Part shown: piece by piece, positions 12,253 to 24,700 of the stretch
How positions within the stretch are numbered: the stretch's first letter is position 1
Layout of the letters: each line of letters starts with the position of its first letter
From: Xiphophorus maculatus
Taxonomy: Eukaryota; Chordata; Actinopteri; Cyprinodontiformes; Poeciliidae
DNA length: 64,000 bases
Direction: 5' to 3'
NCBI RefSeq assembly: GCF_002775205.1
Contig: NC_036447.1
Location: forward strand, 22,736,501-22,800,500
Translations under genes and position numbers: made by a program
Notes under the pieces: model-generated
Database searches by the model: none
Told to the model about the DNA's origin: nothing
Seen by the model: the letters and a program-made list of their open reading frames with translations, nothing else

Positions 12253-15200
12253 ATGGGGATCTCATGGAGAACATCTCTAGTTCTAGTCATCTTCATTACT
12301 TTTCTACAAATCCGAGGTAAGCATTGTCCTCTCTACTTCGACTTTTTTAGTCAGAATTTCCAACACTGGTTAACATCTTGCTGAAAGCTTTGCTCGCTTG
12401 ACTGCTCTGATTAATCTATATCAGATATGCATTAAAACAATATATCTTTTTCCAGCTCTGATGTGTGACAAACCCACAGTTGTTTCTGGCACTGAGGGTC
12501 AAATGTTTGACTTCATATGCGAGTATCCGAGCGACAGGAAAAACAACACGAAACACTTCTGCTGTTTAGACATCGAAGAGTCCTTCGTTCAGGTGGTCCG
12601 AACTTCCAAACACAACGAGTGGACAAGAGAAGGGCGCGTCTCTCTTTACGACAACACTACAGCGGGCTACTTTATCGTTAGGTTGGATGTACTGTATTTA
12701 AACGACAGCGGACAGTACTATTGTGGTGATTTTGGGAGCGGTGATCGCATCATGAAGATACATCTGAATGTCTCCCAAGGTAAAGTTGAAAGCATCGAAT
12801 CACAACAGAATATTGAACCTTAAGTTGTGCCGATTTCAGATCATAACTCAACATTAAATGTGGTTGTTTGGGTTTTTTTGTCAGAAATGATTGCCCTGCA
12901 ACATACCACATGCAAATTCCACCTGTACATTTCACCAGCTAATGTGAGAAACATTCGCTGTTGACCTGCTGTGGTTTAGAAATGACAGGTAGCACAAGCC
13001 ATAAATGAGAACAGAGTAATATTAGTTTTCCATGTCATCTTCTCCTTTTCAGAAGTTTCAATTTCTGTAGCAAAAGGCCTGCAAGACCACGTCGACATGG
13101 AAATGAGAACAATTATATTTGACTTTGTAAAAAAAGAAAAAGTGGCAAACGAAATGCTGCATTTCCTTTACTAAAGTAGCTCTGTATGTTTTTCACTCAG
13201 TACCTATGAAGAACAAGAGACAGAGTTTCCAAAGAATGGGATTTTTGGCTTTCAATATGCATAAAGCCGGCAGAGACATACCCAAATATAACTTTGACGC
13301 CCGAGTTGGTCTAATTCGTAAAATCCCACTGACGCACACGGAGGTTTGTGGGTGTAAGGTGACAAAATACAAAGGAGGTCAAGTTAGATGAATTGCTCTT
13401 GGCTTAAATAAGCCAAAAACAATCTCATGCACCTGTTATTACAGCTTCTGCATGAAAACAACATGGGTACATTTGATATTTGAAAATATTAGTAATTCAT
13501 AACTTTTAAGCTTCAAATAAATCCCTGAGTTTATGAAGCTTTCAGCCGATACACGTCAAATAAACATCCCTGAACATTGTTTTGTGTAAAATTCAACTGG
13601 AGATGAGATACAGTCACGTTATTTATACGCTGCTCCTCTGTACTTACAGCGACAGTATGTCACTTTTATGAAGAATATGTTTTTTTACGTGTTCGTTAAA
13701 ACTGTCACCATGTCATGACAGCTTGCCATGAGACAGATAATGTGTGAAAAGATCAATCTCCTCCGCCTCCTCGCTGAGCTGCTGTTACCATCTAAATGCA
13801 CCACTCTGATTCAAAACAACACGGCAAATCCAGCAGGCCCAGATGAACTCTGTCAGATTTGATTTCAACACTTTTATATAATACATTTTTACTACAACTC
13901 TAACAACAAGCCTCAGTTACAGAGATATTAACATTTACATAATCATTTTTGTAGCTTGAATCTTGGAAGAAGGGTGAGGGGACCAAGAGGGACTGATGCT
14001 AACGACTGGCGATTCATTCTCAAGCAAACTGGTGATTATATACAAAATAAAAGGCAGTAAAGGATTCAAACCTGCTGCAAAATGCATATGAGAAGGATAT
14101 GCTGGAATATCCTGGAATATCAGCTGGAATAGTGACAACATACATTATGTCTGGTATCAGTGTGGAATATTCTTTTAACATGAAAAAGCCTTTTTTCAAA
14201 GTTAAAAAAAAAAAAAAAAGAAAACCGGGATCAGAAAGGTTGATAACTCTGACAAATATGTATGTACACGTTCAAGATGGTGAAAACCGTACTCCAGATT
14301 ATTACAAATCTATTTAATTAGCCAAGAATTTGACTGAATACTCGATTTTTTCCCTCCAACACTTAAACTCCTCAAACATTCTGCGTTACCTGTGATTACC
14401 TGTGATTCTCGGGGCGGAGTCAGTGAATTAACTCCGTCAGTGTTACAGCCGCTGTAAGAGTTCAGAGTTAAGAAGTCAAGAGTCACTGACTTCATCTCAA
14501 CACCTACAAATTACCAGTCAGAACCAGGAGGAGGGTCCTAGTACTGTCAAACACTAGCTGCTAAATGTGCTAATGGTGGAGAAACAACTTACAGTTACAG
14601 GAAAAACGTTAATTTGTCGTCTTCTGCGTACGTGCTAACTAGCCTTAGCATTCTGAACAGGAACTGTTAGCGGCGGCGTCGCAGAGATGAAAGGGGAGAG
14701 GATGAGTCACCCCACTGGAGCTTGTGATTGGCCGGGCTCAGACCCGCCTCCTGGCTCTGATTGGTTGTTTCTAGTAGGCACTGGGAGAAGGCAGAGGAGA
14801 TCATTTTTTCACTGATTGTCATATTATACTACCACGACACGGTGACAGTTTCAACAAATATGTAAAAATTTATATGTATATATATTTTAAAAAGTTACAT
14901 ACTTCAGCTTCAATGCATTGTTACATTTTCCAGTGCATAAAGTCCCTGCCTCCACCATGGCTGCACCAGTTCACAGTGAGTATTGGTCTTTGACCTCACA
15001 ATATTGTTTACTAATACTTTTGATGTGCTTTTATATTCTTTTCTGTTCAATACATTACTTTGATACGTTCCCATATACTTTGGTCAGTGTTTTGCTGTTT
15101 TAAAGTTAATTCTTATTTATTCATTATCATACAGAGCTCACCATGCAGCTGTCCCTGACCATTATATTGTGCGTTGGAGCGATGATCTTTGTGTGTCTGT

Positions 15201-16121
15201 TCACAATATGTCTTCTTCTGGCTGCGAAGCACAGGAGATCCACCCCTCGCCAGAAAAGAGAGGTTGGTTTACAAAATAATTAAATAAAATAACACCCATT
15301 GAGGCCTCAAGTTAAATATCTGGAAACCCATTGAATTAGAAGGTGTGTCCAAACGTTTGGTCTGTACTGTAGGCACCAGCACCTCCCAAAACCCACTAGG
15401 GACAAGGGTGTACAGAGAATGGATGAATGAATGGACAACTAAACGACAGCACATTTCACCAATCTTGTTCATCTTCAGTGCTGGGCAGTTCTGTTTCCTG
15501 TTCATAAAAATAGTTATTTGTAAGTCTCTTGATTGCTTGTTTAATCACTCTGAACTTCCACAACCACAAGTGACCTCATGTTCTTTCAGGTCGGCACACC
15601 TGGTGCTTTTAGACGTTTTAAATACAAGATGTAAACTGAGTGTTTACCATTCTTATCTCCTTGTTGTTGGGTGTTATAGATTCAGATAAAAGTATAGAAT
15701 CACACTATCTGCCACCTTATGCGAACATTTAATTGATCTTATAATGTAAAAATCTGCTCTAACTCCTGACTTGTTCATTGACGCCACTGACTTGTCCTCC
15801 CTGTAGACGTCGTCTGACTATGAGACGATGATGCCCTCGGCGGCAGCGGCACCAGAGCCCTGCGGGTGTTCGCATCCGGACTGCATTGACCTCTCCGCTT
15901 TGCCTCGGCCACCTTCTGACCTCTACTCCTGCTTCACAGAGGAGCATAGGGAGTCCATCATCTCTTGCAGCCTCGGTGAATACGTCGATGTAGACGTCCT
16001 GGGACATATCTGCCAGTACCAGCTTCTGGACCGGGGCCGACTGGAAAACCATGTTTACCACAGTCTTCACGGGAGCTGCAGCTCCAAACAACGAGCTCCA
16101 AAAGAGCAGATTGTCCACTGA
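12253..16121 (+). CDS. CD300/pIgR-like single-Ig receptor, gene 2
   Basis: Exons 12253-12316, 12456-12779, 14934-14975, 15135-15262 and 15807-16121 give about 290 aa. The start at 12253 (MGISWRT) is chosen as the best signal peptide; an in-frame ATG lies 12 bases upstream. Residues 22-129 hold a V-type Ig domain with Cys43 and Cys111 (GQYYC) and FCC at 56-58; the usual FCxxxC partner is replaced by adjacent cysteines. A very short stalk of 14 residues precedes a transmembrane helix at about 147-173 and a KHRR stop-transfer. The 104-residue tail starts SSDYETM, a YxxM motif of the kind bound by PI3-kinase p85, and also contains EYVDV, QYQLL and VYHSL (YxxPhi). No strict ITIM. The 2.1-kb intron 2 contains an old interrupted MITE. 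A phase-compatible open stretch at 13197-13391 was not included. Confidence 0.77.
13645..14912. mobile_element. Interrupted MITE in intron 2 of gene 2
   Basis: Blocks 13645-13822 and 14513-14912 align in order with the element at 53630-54245. They share 'ggagggtc', 'aacttacagttacagg', 'gctaactagcc' and 'tctgattggttgtttct'. The right end (AAAGTTACATACTTCAG) is the diverged counterpart of the terminal inverted repeat of the intact copy. About 690 bp of unrelated sequence lies between the blocks, suggesting a later insertion. A small third fragment occurs near 17915-17990. Confidence 0.5.
15285..15425. repeat. Fish interspersed repeat fragment
   Basis: The stretch 'ccaaacgtttggtctgtact' with 'gaggcctcaa' is the reverse complement of sequence at 63601-63665, so a dispersed family is present twice in the window. 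It is followed by a LINE-type tail of GAATG-like repeats (ggatgaatgaatgg). The fragment sits in an intron of receptor gene 2. Confidence 0.45.
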
Positions 16122-18760
16122 TATACTGTAGCTTATTCCAGGAACAGTGTGTGGGTTGGTTGTTGGTATTAAGTTATACCAATCTGTAAAAAGTGAAAGA
16201 CTTTTCTCTCAGTTTTATAGTTTGAAGTTCCTTCAATGACATGAAGGAAGAAGTGCCAGACTTTTCTCTGCTCCTTCTACCTGCACGCTGCTGACCTACT
16301 TGCTATAAGAAGGTAATCACTTTATTGTGAAAATGTACAAAATTACAGTCGTATTAAGATATATTCACCTACTTGGATGCAGAATCAACTTATCTGACAA
16401 TATGGACAAATTAAACCGTTTTTTCATTCAAAAAAATGTAAGAAAACTGAAAAAAGTTTTTAAATGATTTTCAGCATTTTGATAAGTCAACAAGGATCAG
16501 GAAAACAATGTCATTCAGCTACAGTGGAGGGATTTAATCTAAAACAGACATTTTCATTTATTTTCTTTCAATACTATTGGAAAGGCAGATTTCTCATGTC
16601 ACGCTCAGTGAAATTAAACAGATTTCTGTCGGCTGTTTGTGATAAATGAAGAAGGTAAATTATCAGAATTATTTGCATCTTATTAAAGGTGTTTGCACAG
16701 TTGAAAGCGGCTTTAATGAGATTAAAAAATGTGCAGATGTGTTCTCTCCAATGATGTTAAGCATAATGTGAGCTGTCCCTCTCCCACCTGTTGCTGCACA
16801 CTGCCAATCTGATAAACTGCCACAAAGAAAGTCTGTTTGGAAATATTTCCAGAATCGAGAAAACATGATAAGCCATTGTCTGAAACTGGAGAATCATCCA
16901 TCATGGTGTTTTTAAAAGATCACTATAAGCAAATTAATACACTGAAAAAAAAAATCTAAATATTTTTGAACTGGTTTCTAATGCAAATATCTTAGTTGAC
17001 CTAAAGTAGAACCAAACTAACTTACAAGTTCCATTTTTAATACACAGGATGAGATTTACAAACAATTTTTTTAAGTCAACAACTTCATGACATTTATGAA
17101 AAAGTGCTTTTTCCACTGGCAGGTTATTTCACTAATGTGGTAAAAATGTTTTGTTAAACTGCAAGTTAGTTTGGTCTTATTTCAAGTGTACTAGGATTTT
17201 ATGCACTGGGAACTACATTTTGTGCTTTTGCAGTGCATCGCCTTGATACTTGTGTTTTTTGGAAGGACAGAACTGGATAACGGTTTATCATTCGAAACAG
17301 TAAACACTTGAAATCCAATACTGTATTAACTTTGATCTGTGCTTACTTTAGATTTTTGCTTTGGTAAGAATTGCAAAAAATTAAATAATTGTAATTATCA
17401 ATATAAGTGAGCTGTACTTGCTACATTTTTGTTTAAAATAAAAGCAATCACATCATGCTAGACTGTTTTGTTTAAGTTCTTCTCCAAGTGTCGTGAAAGT
17501 GACATTTTTAGGCAAAATGTACCATGCCAGTGTCTCAATGGCACAAATGAATGATAAGTGACTGAGCCTGACACTTTGCATGTATCGCCTTCTAAGACCT
17601 GATTGGTTTATTTTACATATTGTCCTCATTACCATGGAGTAGATCAATCATCCAGGACATTCTGATGTGGTCAAATAGAAGGTACCTGGACTTTTTCTCT
17701 TGTTTCTTGAAAATGTTTCACCCCACGTCCAAAAGGCTTCTTTGGTTCTGACTACGGGTTGGAATATCAAGGCTTGTAATTTATAGAAAGAAAACAATGA
17801 AGCTAGCAGGAATGTTAAAATCACTATTAAGATCACATTGGTCTCTGCTTTTTCTCTGTATTTGGTTCAGTGTTTGGTTTGTTGTCATTTGTGCGTAGAC
17901 AAGGATGATCAGTTCCTCCTGGCTCTGATTCTTTATCCCTCTCAGATTGTACCAGCAATACATAGTGACAGTTTTAACAAATATGTAAAAAAAAAAAAAA
18001 AGGGGGGGGGGGGGAAAGAGACCATTTTAAGCATCTAAAGTTGGCTCTAAAAAGAAATATTATGAGAAAAAGAAAATCTTAAATTTGTTTTTTGATTAGT
18101 TTTGGTGTTGGCAGTGAAATATCAAAAAGAATAAATGTAGAAAAGCAGTTTTTGTTTAAAATACAATTATAAGGTTTATAGAGCACAACTACAAGTAAGA
18201 AGGCCATCTCTTGGGAAGCAGATGGGAAATGGTAACAGGGAAGGAAACTGAGGTTAAAGCTATAATCTATGCTCAACTAAATTGGCAAAAGCTGTTTTTA
18301 TTTCACACAAGCAACTGGTTGTGTAGTGAACCAGTCAGCAGTTCACTGCAGCCAGGTTCTGTCAGCAAAACAGGACATACTGTTTCCTCCTGTGTGTACC
18401 ACAGCATAACGCAAATCTACAACTTTGCAAATCTACAAAAGATTGGAATTTTACCTCTTTCTGGCGATGAAGAGTTTCTTCTGGTGTAATAAGTTCTTTA
18501 TGACTTATTTAAGTTGACCAAACATTGAGGTTAGTGTACCAGAAGAAGTTCCTTCTATCACGCAAATGAGCTAAAGAAAGAAAAATGTGAGAAGCAAAGG
18601 AATGTCTTCATTTTAAAATAGAAGATTGGTCAGAAGTGGGGAAGTGCAACAACAGCAAGGAACTTGAGTAAAAATAAAAGCAGCTGCGCAGACAGATTTC
18701 CTCAATCTTGATGTCTGGGTTAAGAAAACCGACGCAGGACGTGCAAACCATCTGGAAATC
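16122..18760. other. Intergenic DNA between receptor genes 2 and 3
   Basis: It holds the 3' UTR of gene 2, AT-rich unique-looking DNA, a probable LINE tail at about 17650-17790, and a run of 15 A followed by 14 G near 17987-18014. No exon with proper phase was found. Confidence 0.4.
17650..17790. repeat. Probable LINE 3'-end fragment
   Basis: The text around 'gtttcttgaaaatgtttcac' and 'aaaaggcttctttggttctg' resembles a common teleost non-LTR tail whose sense strand reads 'gaagcctc...gaaac..cttcaagaaac'. Recognition is from memory; no coding region remains. Confidence 0.35.
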
Positions 18761-21700
18761 ATGAAGAGGAGTTTGGTTCTTTCTGTTGTCCTCGTTCTGG
18801 AAGGTAAATTCACTTCGATTTATTAATTCATCCCCTGAAATCTTCCTCTCTTCCTCATCTTTTGTGGTTGAACATTTCTCTACAGTGGTTTAGAAACTCA
18901 CTTGGTTCTTCTGGGGGTGGAAAACAACATTTAGGGCTTTAAAAAAGATATAAATGAATGTGTTTCACAAATGTACTATCCATTTTTTCTTCTGTAAAGT
19001 TTATCGCCCTTTGAACACAGGAGTGCTGTGAAGCTGTTCTTGTGGATGTGTGTACACTGTAAACAATTTGAGCAGCTTTTTGTTGCGTCTACTATCTTCT
19101 ACTCTTTAAGTTAAACAAATTTAGCGAGTTTTAGATTTCAAACCTAAATTTATGTGTTTGTGGAAGATACATTTACAGCAGTAAGTTGTGTTAACATTTT
19201 TATTAATTTTGTCAAAGCTCCAAGAGTTGAATAAATTAGAGTTTTTAGGTAAAAAAAAAAAAAAAACTGAAAGCAGAAAAAGAGAGTAGTGAGAATTATT
19301 TCCCAGAATGCTTAGCGGCGTGTTTTTGTATCCTGAGATGAAAGTGTGTTACATTGATCTGAGTCTTGTGTGTTGTTAAGGCAAATGATTATTTTAATGA
19401 GCTGACAGTTTACGAAGCGTAAGGATAATGTCCCGTTCACACTAAATGTTTTTGAGGAGAATTCATTATAATGCTTAAGAAATTTCATTATCAGATCAGA
19501 AATTTAGTTCATGCAATTTGAAACAAGAATTAAAATTATTCTAAAGTAAAATAAGTAGTTATTTTAACTTGATATTGAGTAGTACGTTTTTTTTAGTTTT
19601 TTTTTTTAATTCTTGCATATAGTGAAATACCTATTTGGCTTAAATTGCAGCATTAAGTTAAAACTCACCAGTCAAGATTAATGAACTTTAAAAAAAAAAC
19701 AACAATGTTTAGATAACTTGTCTCTTGTTGTTAAATCAACTTCATGAACTTTAATTTCTGAGTTAAAAACCAATAAAATTTCCTTGACTTGAATTGCATT
19801 TTCAAGGCAGCAGGTGGACAAACATTTTCAAGTCAAACCAGCTTCAAATGTTTTACAGTGTAGCTATCTCTTTAATGTCACAGTTTGCAGCGGTGAAAAG
19901 ATAAGCACAACATAAAAGATAAAAACACAACATTTTACGCTTTATTTTTTATCGCTGAAAATGGCTTCATTTCAGTTTTTTGCTTATCTGCTGCTAAGAT
20001 GCGCTGCACCCTTATCTATGAGGGGCCGTTTAGGACAAAATTTACGTTTTGTCTCTCACACACTACCAAAAAGTCTCGCATACTCCAAAAAAATAGCCAC
20101 GCACACTCCAAAAAATTACGTTTTGTCTCTCACACACTACCAAAAAGTCTCGCATACTCCAAAAAAATAGCCTCGCACACTCCAAAAAATTACGTTTTGT
20201 CCCTCACACACTACCAAAAACTCACGCATACTCAAAAAAATAGCCTCGCATACTCAAAAAAATTACGTTTTGTCTCTCACACACTACCAAAAACTCTCGC
20301 ATACTCAAGAAAATTACATTTTGTCTCTCACACACTACCAAAAACTCTCGCATACTCAAAAAAATTACATTTTGTCTCTCACACACTACCAAAAACTCAC
20401 GCATACTCAAAAAAATAGCCACGCACACTCAAAAATTACTCACGCACATTCAAAAAATACTCAAATTGCGTATACACACACTACTAAAATGTCACACACA
20501 CACACACAAACGTTAACTTTCTCGCTCACATACACTACTATCAGCTCGCTCACATACAGACGTTTATCTCTCACATACACAAGACTAAAGTTGAACACAC
20601 ACACAGTACTAAGACTCGTTTTATGTATGTGTGAGAGCGAGACTTTTTATGAATGTGTGAGAGCCAGACTCTTTTTGAATGTGTGAGAGTTGTCACGGAA
20701 GAGGCGGGGCATAATTTTTGGATCAAACTGCGCATGCGTAGATCCTAAACTATAAGTTTCGATTGTTGACTCACTGTATGTTCTATTACTTAGTACATTT
20801 GTGCTTTTAAATATATATAGAACGTTTAACTTTCTTGTAGATTAAATGTGCTATAGAAATAAATGAATCTGATTGATTGATTAAAAATAGCAAAATTGCT
20901 GTAGTACAATCTGTCCACTGGGTGCCAGTATTACAGGAATTATTAACCGGCGCCAACTAGTGCCGAAGAAGAAAGAGTTTGCTATACCGAACATGGCTAA
21001 CTCTAATTCGAAACGAGAGAGAATTGGTCAGGCAGCTGCCATTTTAAACACCATTCTATCTTCTCCGGAGGCAACCAGCACTTTGACAGGCGCATTAAAC
21101 GATTCAACGACTGCCCGCAGTGCTACAGTAGATTCAGAACTCTCATCTCTGTTCCGTTCCGGAGCGGTGTTTAAAATGGCAGCTGCCTGACCAATTCTCT
21201 CTCGTTTCGAATTAGAGTTAGCCATGTTCGGTATAGCAAATTCTTTCTTCTTCGGCACTAGTTGGCGCCGGTTAATAATTCCTGTAATACTGGCACCCAG
21301 TGGACAGATTGTACTACAGCAATTTTGCTATTTTTAATCAATCAATCAGATTCATTTATTTCTATAGCACATTTAATCTACAAGAAAGTTAAACGTTCTA
21401 TATATATTTAAAAGCACAAATATACTAAGTAATAGAACATACAGTGAGTCAACAATCGAAACTTATAGTTTAGGATCTACGCATGCGCAGTTTGATCCAA
21501 AAATTATGCCCCGCCTCTTCCGTGACAACTCTCACACATTCAAAAAGAGTCTGGCTCTCACACATTCAAAAAGAGTCTGGCTCTCACACATTCAAAAAGA
21601 GTCTGGCTCTCACACATTCAAAAAGAGTCTGGCTCTCACACATTCATAAAAAGTCTGGCTCTCACACATTCATAAAAAGTCTCGCTCTCACACATACATA

Positions 21701-24700
21701 AAACGAGTCTTAGTACTGTGTGTGTGTTCAACTTTAGTCTTGTGTATGTGAGAGATAAACGTCTGTATGTGAGCGAGCTGTTAGCAGTGTATGTGAGCGA
21801 GAAAGTTAACGTTTGTGTGTATGTGCGCGAGCTGGTAGTAGTGTATGTGCGCGAGCTGGTAGTAGTGTGTGTGAGCGAGAAAGTTAACGTTTGTGTGTGT
21901 GTGTGTGACATTTTAGTAGTGTGTGTATACGCAATTTGAGTATTTTTTGAATGTGCGTGAGTAATTTTTGAGTGTGCGTGGCTATTTTTTTGAGTATGCG
22001 TGAGTTTTTGGTAGTGTGTGAGAGACAAAATGTAATTTTTTTGAGTATGCGAGAGTTTTTGGTAGTGTGTGAGAGACAAAACGTAATTTTTTTGAGTATG
22101 CGAGGCTATTTTTTTGAGTATGCGTGAGTTTTTGGTAGTGTGTGAGGGACAAAACGTAATTTTTTGGAGTGTGCGAGGCTATTTTTTTGAGTATGCGTGA
22201 GTTTTTGGTAGTGTGTGAGAGACAAAACGTAATTTTTTGGAGTGTGCGAGGCTATTTTTTTGGAGTATGCGAGACGTTTTGGTAGTGTGTGAGAGACAAA
22301 ACGTAATTTTTTGGAGTGTGCGAGGCTATTTTTTTGGAGTATGCGAGACTTTTTGGTAGTGTGTGAGAGACAAAACGTAAATTTTGTCCTAAACGGCCCC
22401 TCATACTTATCTGTTGGTAGCGCTCGCAAAAATGTGTAAAAACCCCAAAAGATAAATAAACCTTTGACTGCAGTACAGCAATCTCACAGTGGAAAATGCT
22501 GCGGTTCCCAGACAGTGATCTTTGTTTACCTCCATTTCCATCTTTATCATGTGTACGTTGGCAAAATTAACTTATGACCTAGTCGAGTTTTGTTGTGCAT
22601 CATTTTGAAATATTGCTTTTACGACAGGAACTACACACTACTTGTGTAGTTCTTTGTCAAGTAACCCCAAAGCGCTTCACAGACAATCAGTCTTTCACCC
22701 ATTCACACACACATTCACACACTGGCGGCGGTGAGCTACTGGACGGTAGCCACGGCTGCCCGGGGTCGCACTAACAACGGGTGCTCTGACCGCCACCAGC
22801 AGACAAGGTGTTTAAAAACAACTGAGTGTACTAGCTTAAATTTACTGCGAGTTGTCCGTTTTTTACAACAAAGTTCAAAAATATTCATACACCAAGAGTA
22901 ACATCTGATTAACTATAAACACGTCACACCTTGACTGAATGCTTTTTGCCTTTCATCTTGTGGACAAAAGGCCAGTAACACTCAACTGAACTACTGAGTG
23001 AAAGAAGAAAGGACGATGACGACAGTCATCTACTAAAAGGTAAAACAGTAAAAGCAAGAAATGAACCAATAAAATGGTGCAACACTTCAGCATGAACTGC
23101 AAAAACCTGGTTTATTTGAGAGGAATTTGGAAATGAGCCCGAGTCTGTTTTTAACCAACTGAGATCAGTTTGATCGAAGTGATTTCACAGTTTTGTCATG
23201 ACAAATGCAACATGTCTGTCAGCGAGGTTAGCGGTTAGCACAGTGGTCAACATGTCTGACACTCTTGACAGCTGCAAATGTATACATAAAATGCTAACAA
23301 TTCCTTTAAATTCTTCACTTAACGTTCATTTCTGATGATTAATGATTTGTCAGGGTTGCCCGTGATTGTGTTACCAGAGAAAAGCAAACAACAGCCCCAA
23401 ACAACCCAAACCTGATATTATCTCAAACGTGTTTTTTCCTCCACTGAATAAATGTTTTCAATATAAGATTGGATTTTGCTGCTGGTACAAAAGACAAACT
23501 TCTTTAAGGTTCTGATCTTTGCTACAGGCGCCACTACGTGTTTATGGTACTAATCTGTGAAATTCAGAAACGTCACACTTGGAGGATTTTTTTGTTGTTG
23601 TCAAAAGTCTGTTCAGAAATTGGCTTTATGTGTTTCTGTTTTGTCTAGGGGTCTTTCAGACTGAAACCACGTCAGTAACAGGAACTGTGGGGGGATCAGT
23701 CACAATAACATGCTCTCATTCTTATGCCACCACCAATGTCAAATATTTCTGCAAAGGAACGTGCGTTGACGCAGACGTCCTGATAAAAAGCAGCACGCAG
23801 CGAGAGGGGAAGTACTCTATAAAAGATAATGGGAACACATTCTATGTAACAATATCAAACCTGGAAATGAGCGATGGAGGAGTTTACTGGTGTGGCATTG
23901 AGAGAGTTGGAGTGGACACGTACGGCAAGGTGACCCTCACTGTAGCAGAAGGTGAGTAAAGTTGTTCCTGTGGGAGAAGTAACATTATGACTTCTTGTCG
24001 AGATAAAAATATTAGCTCCGTTTCCTTTTGCTGATGAGGAAGCTTCTCTGAACCGGGTTTGTTTCGTCTCAAAAGCATGTGACGAAATCTGGAGCATGAA
24101 AACCTGTCAAAGTTTTCCTTTTGCTTTCTGTAATAGAGAGTCCAGGAAGCAACCTGAAGATGATGGATTCTAGTAAGCATTTCCGTCTTAGTGCCTTATT
24201 GATAAGAACATTTGTTCTTATCAGCCTACCGTTGCTGAGCTTGTTTTTAATTCTAGTTATATATTTTTTTCCAGGTCAGATGGTGTATCTTGGAACAGGT
24301 CTTGGTGTGGCGGTGCTGGCTCTGGCGACCGTCCTGCTGTTATTCTTCAGACTCAGAAAAAGAGACGTCAGCACGTCGAAAGGTGCAAAACACACTCACT
24401 GAAACACACTTTTAAGGTTGTGTCAAACACACAGGACAAAGAGAAACTTGCCCATAACCAACCTACTAGCACATTTAAACACATGTTGATCACAAGTAAA
24501 GTTGACAATATTTAACAGGTTTTCATTAAAATTTACAATTTTCAACATTTTCTTTGGATATAAAAAAAAGACGAGACGTTTTATTCTGCCGTCATTATCT
24601 GGTGCCGTCTTTTGAGGTCAGTCCTTTTGAGATTTTTCCAAGCTCTTTTCTACAAAGCTGAAGATCGATCACGATTAGGTCTGGAAGTCGGTTTCAGGCA

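Larger units (their letters stand above)
20017..22405. mobile_element. Foldback (long inverted repeat) transposon
   Basis: Two arms, 20017-21052 and 21166-22405, are inverted copies around a 113-bp loop. The outer ends read TATGAGGGGCCG and CGGCCCCTCATA. CTTATC directly repeated at 20011-20016 and 22406-22411 looks like a 6-bp target duplication (7 bp if the next T is counted). Each arm has an outer part built of about 50-70-bp subrepeats containing 'ctctcacacactaccaaaaa' and an inner non-repetitive part. In the inner parts only scattered mismatches are seen, so insertion or gene conversion is recent; arms differ mainly in subrepeat number. It lies in intron 1 of receptor gene 3. Superfamily not assigned; IS3EU- or Dada-like transposons make 6-7-bp duplications. 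Confidence 0.75.

Noticed and set aside
13055-13391. Possible extra exons in intron 2 of receptor gene 2 (starting at 13053 and 13197 after CAG acceptors)
   Set aside because: The first has no usable phase-1 donor and no Ig-like cysteines; the second has only a weak match to a donor and no recognisable domain. The gene model is in frame without them.
15759-16118. 119-codon minus-strand ORF
   Set aside because: It is the antisense of the cytoplasmic-tail exon of receptor gene 2, which has clear splice and phase support.
20222-20686. Ser/His/Thr-rich repeat ORFs in the foldback arms
   Set aside because: They are translations of the short subrepeats in the arms and change frame with copy number.
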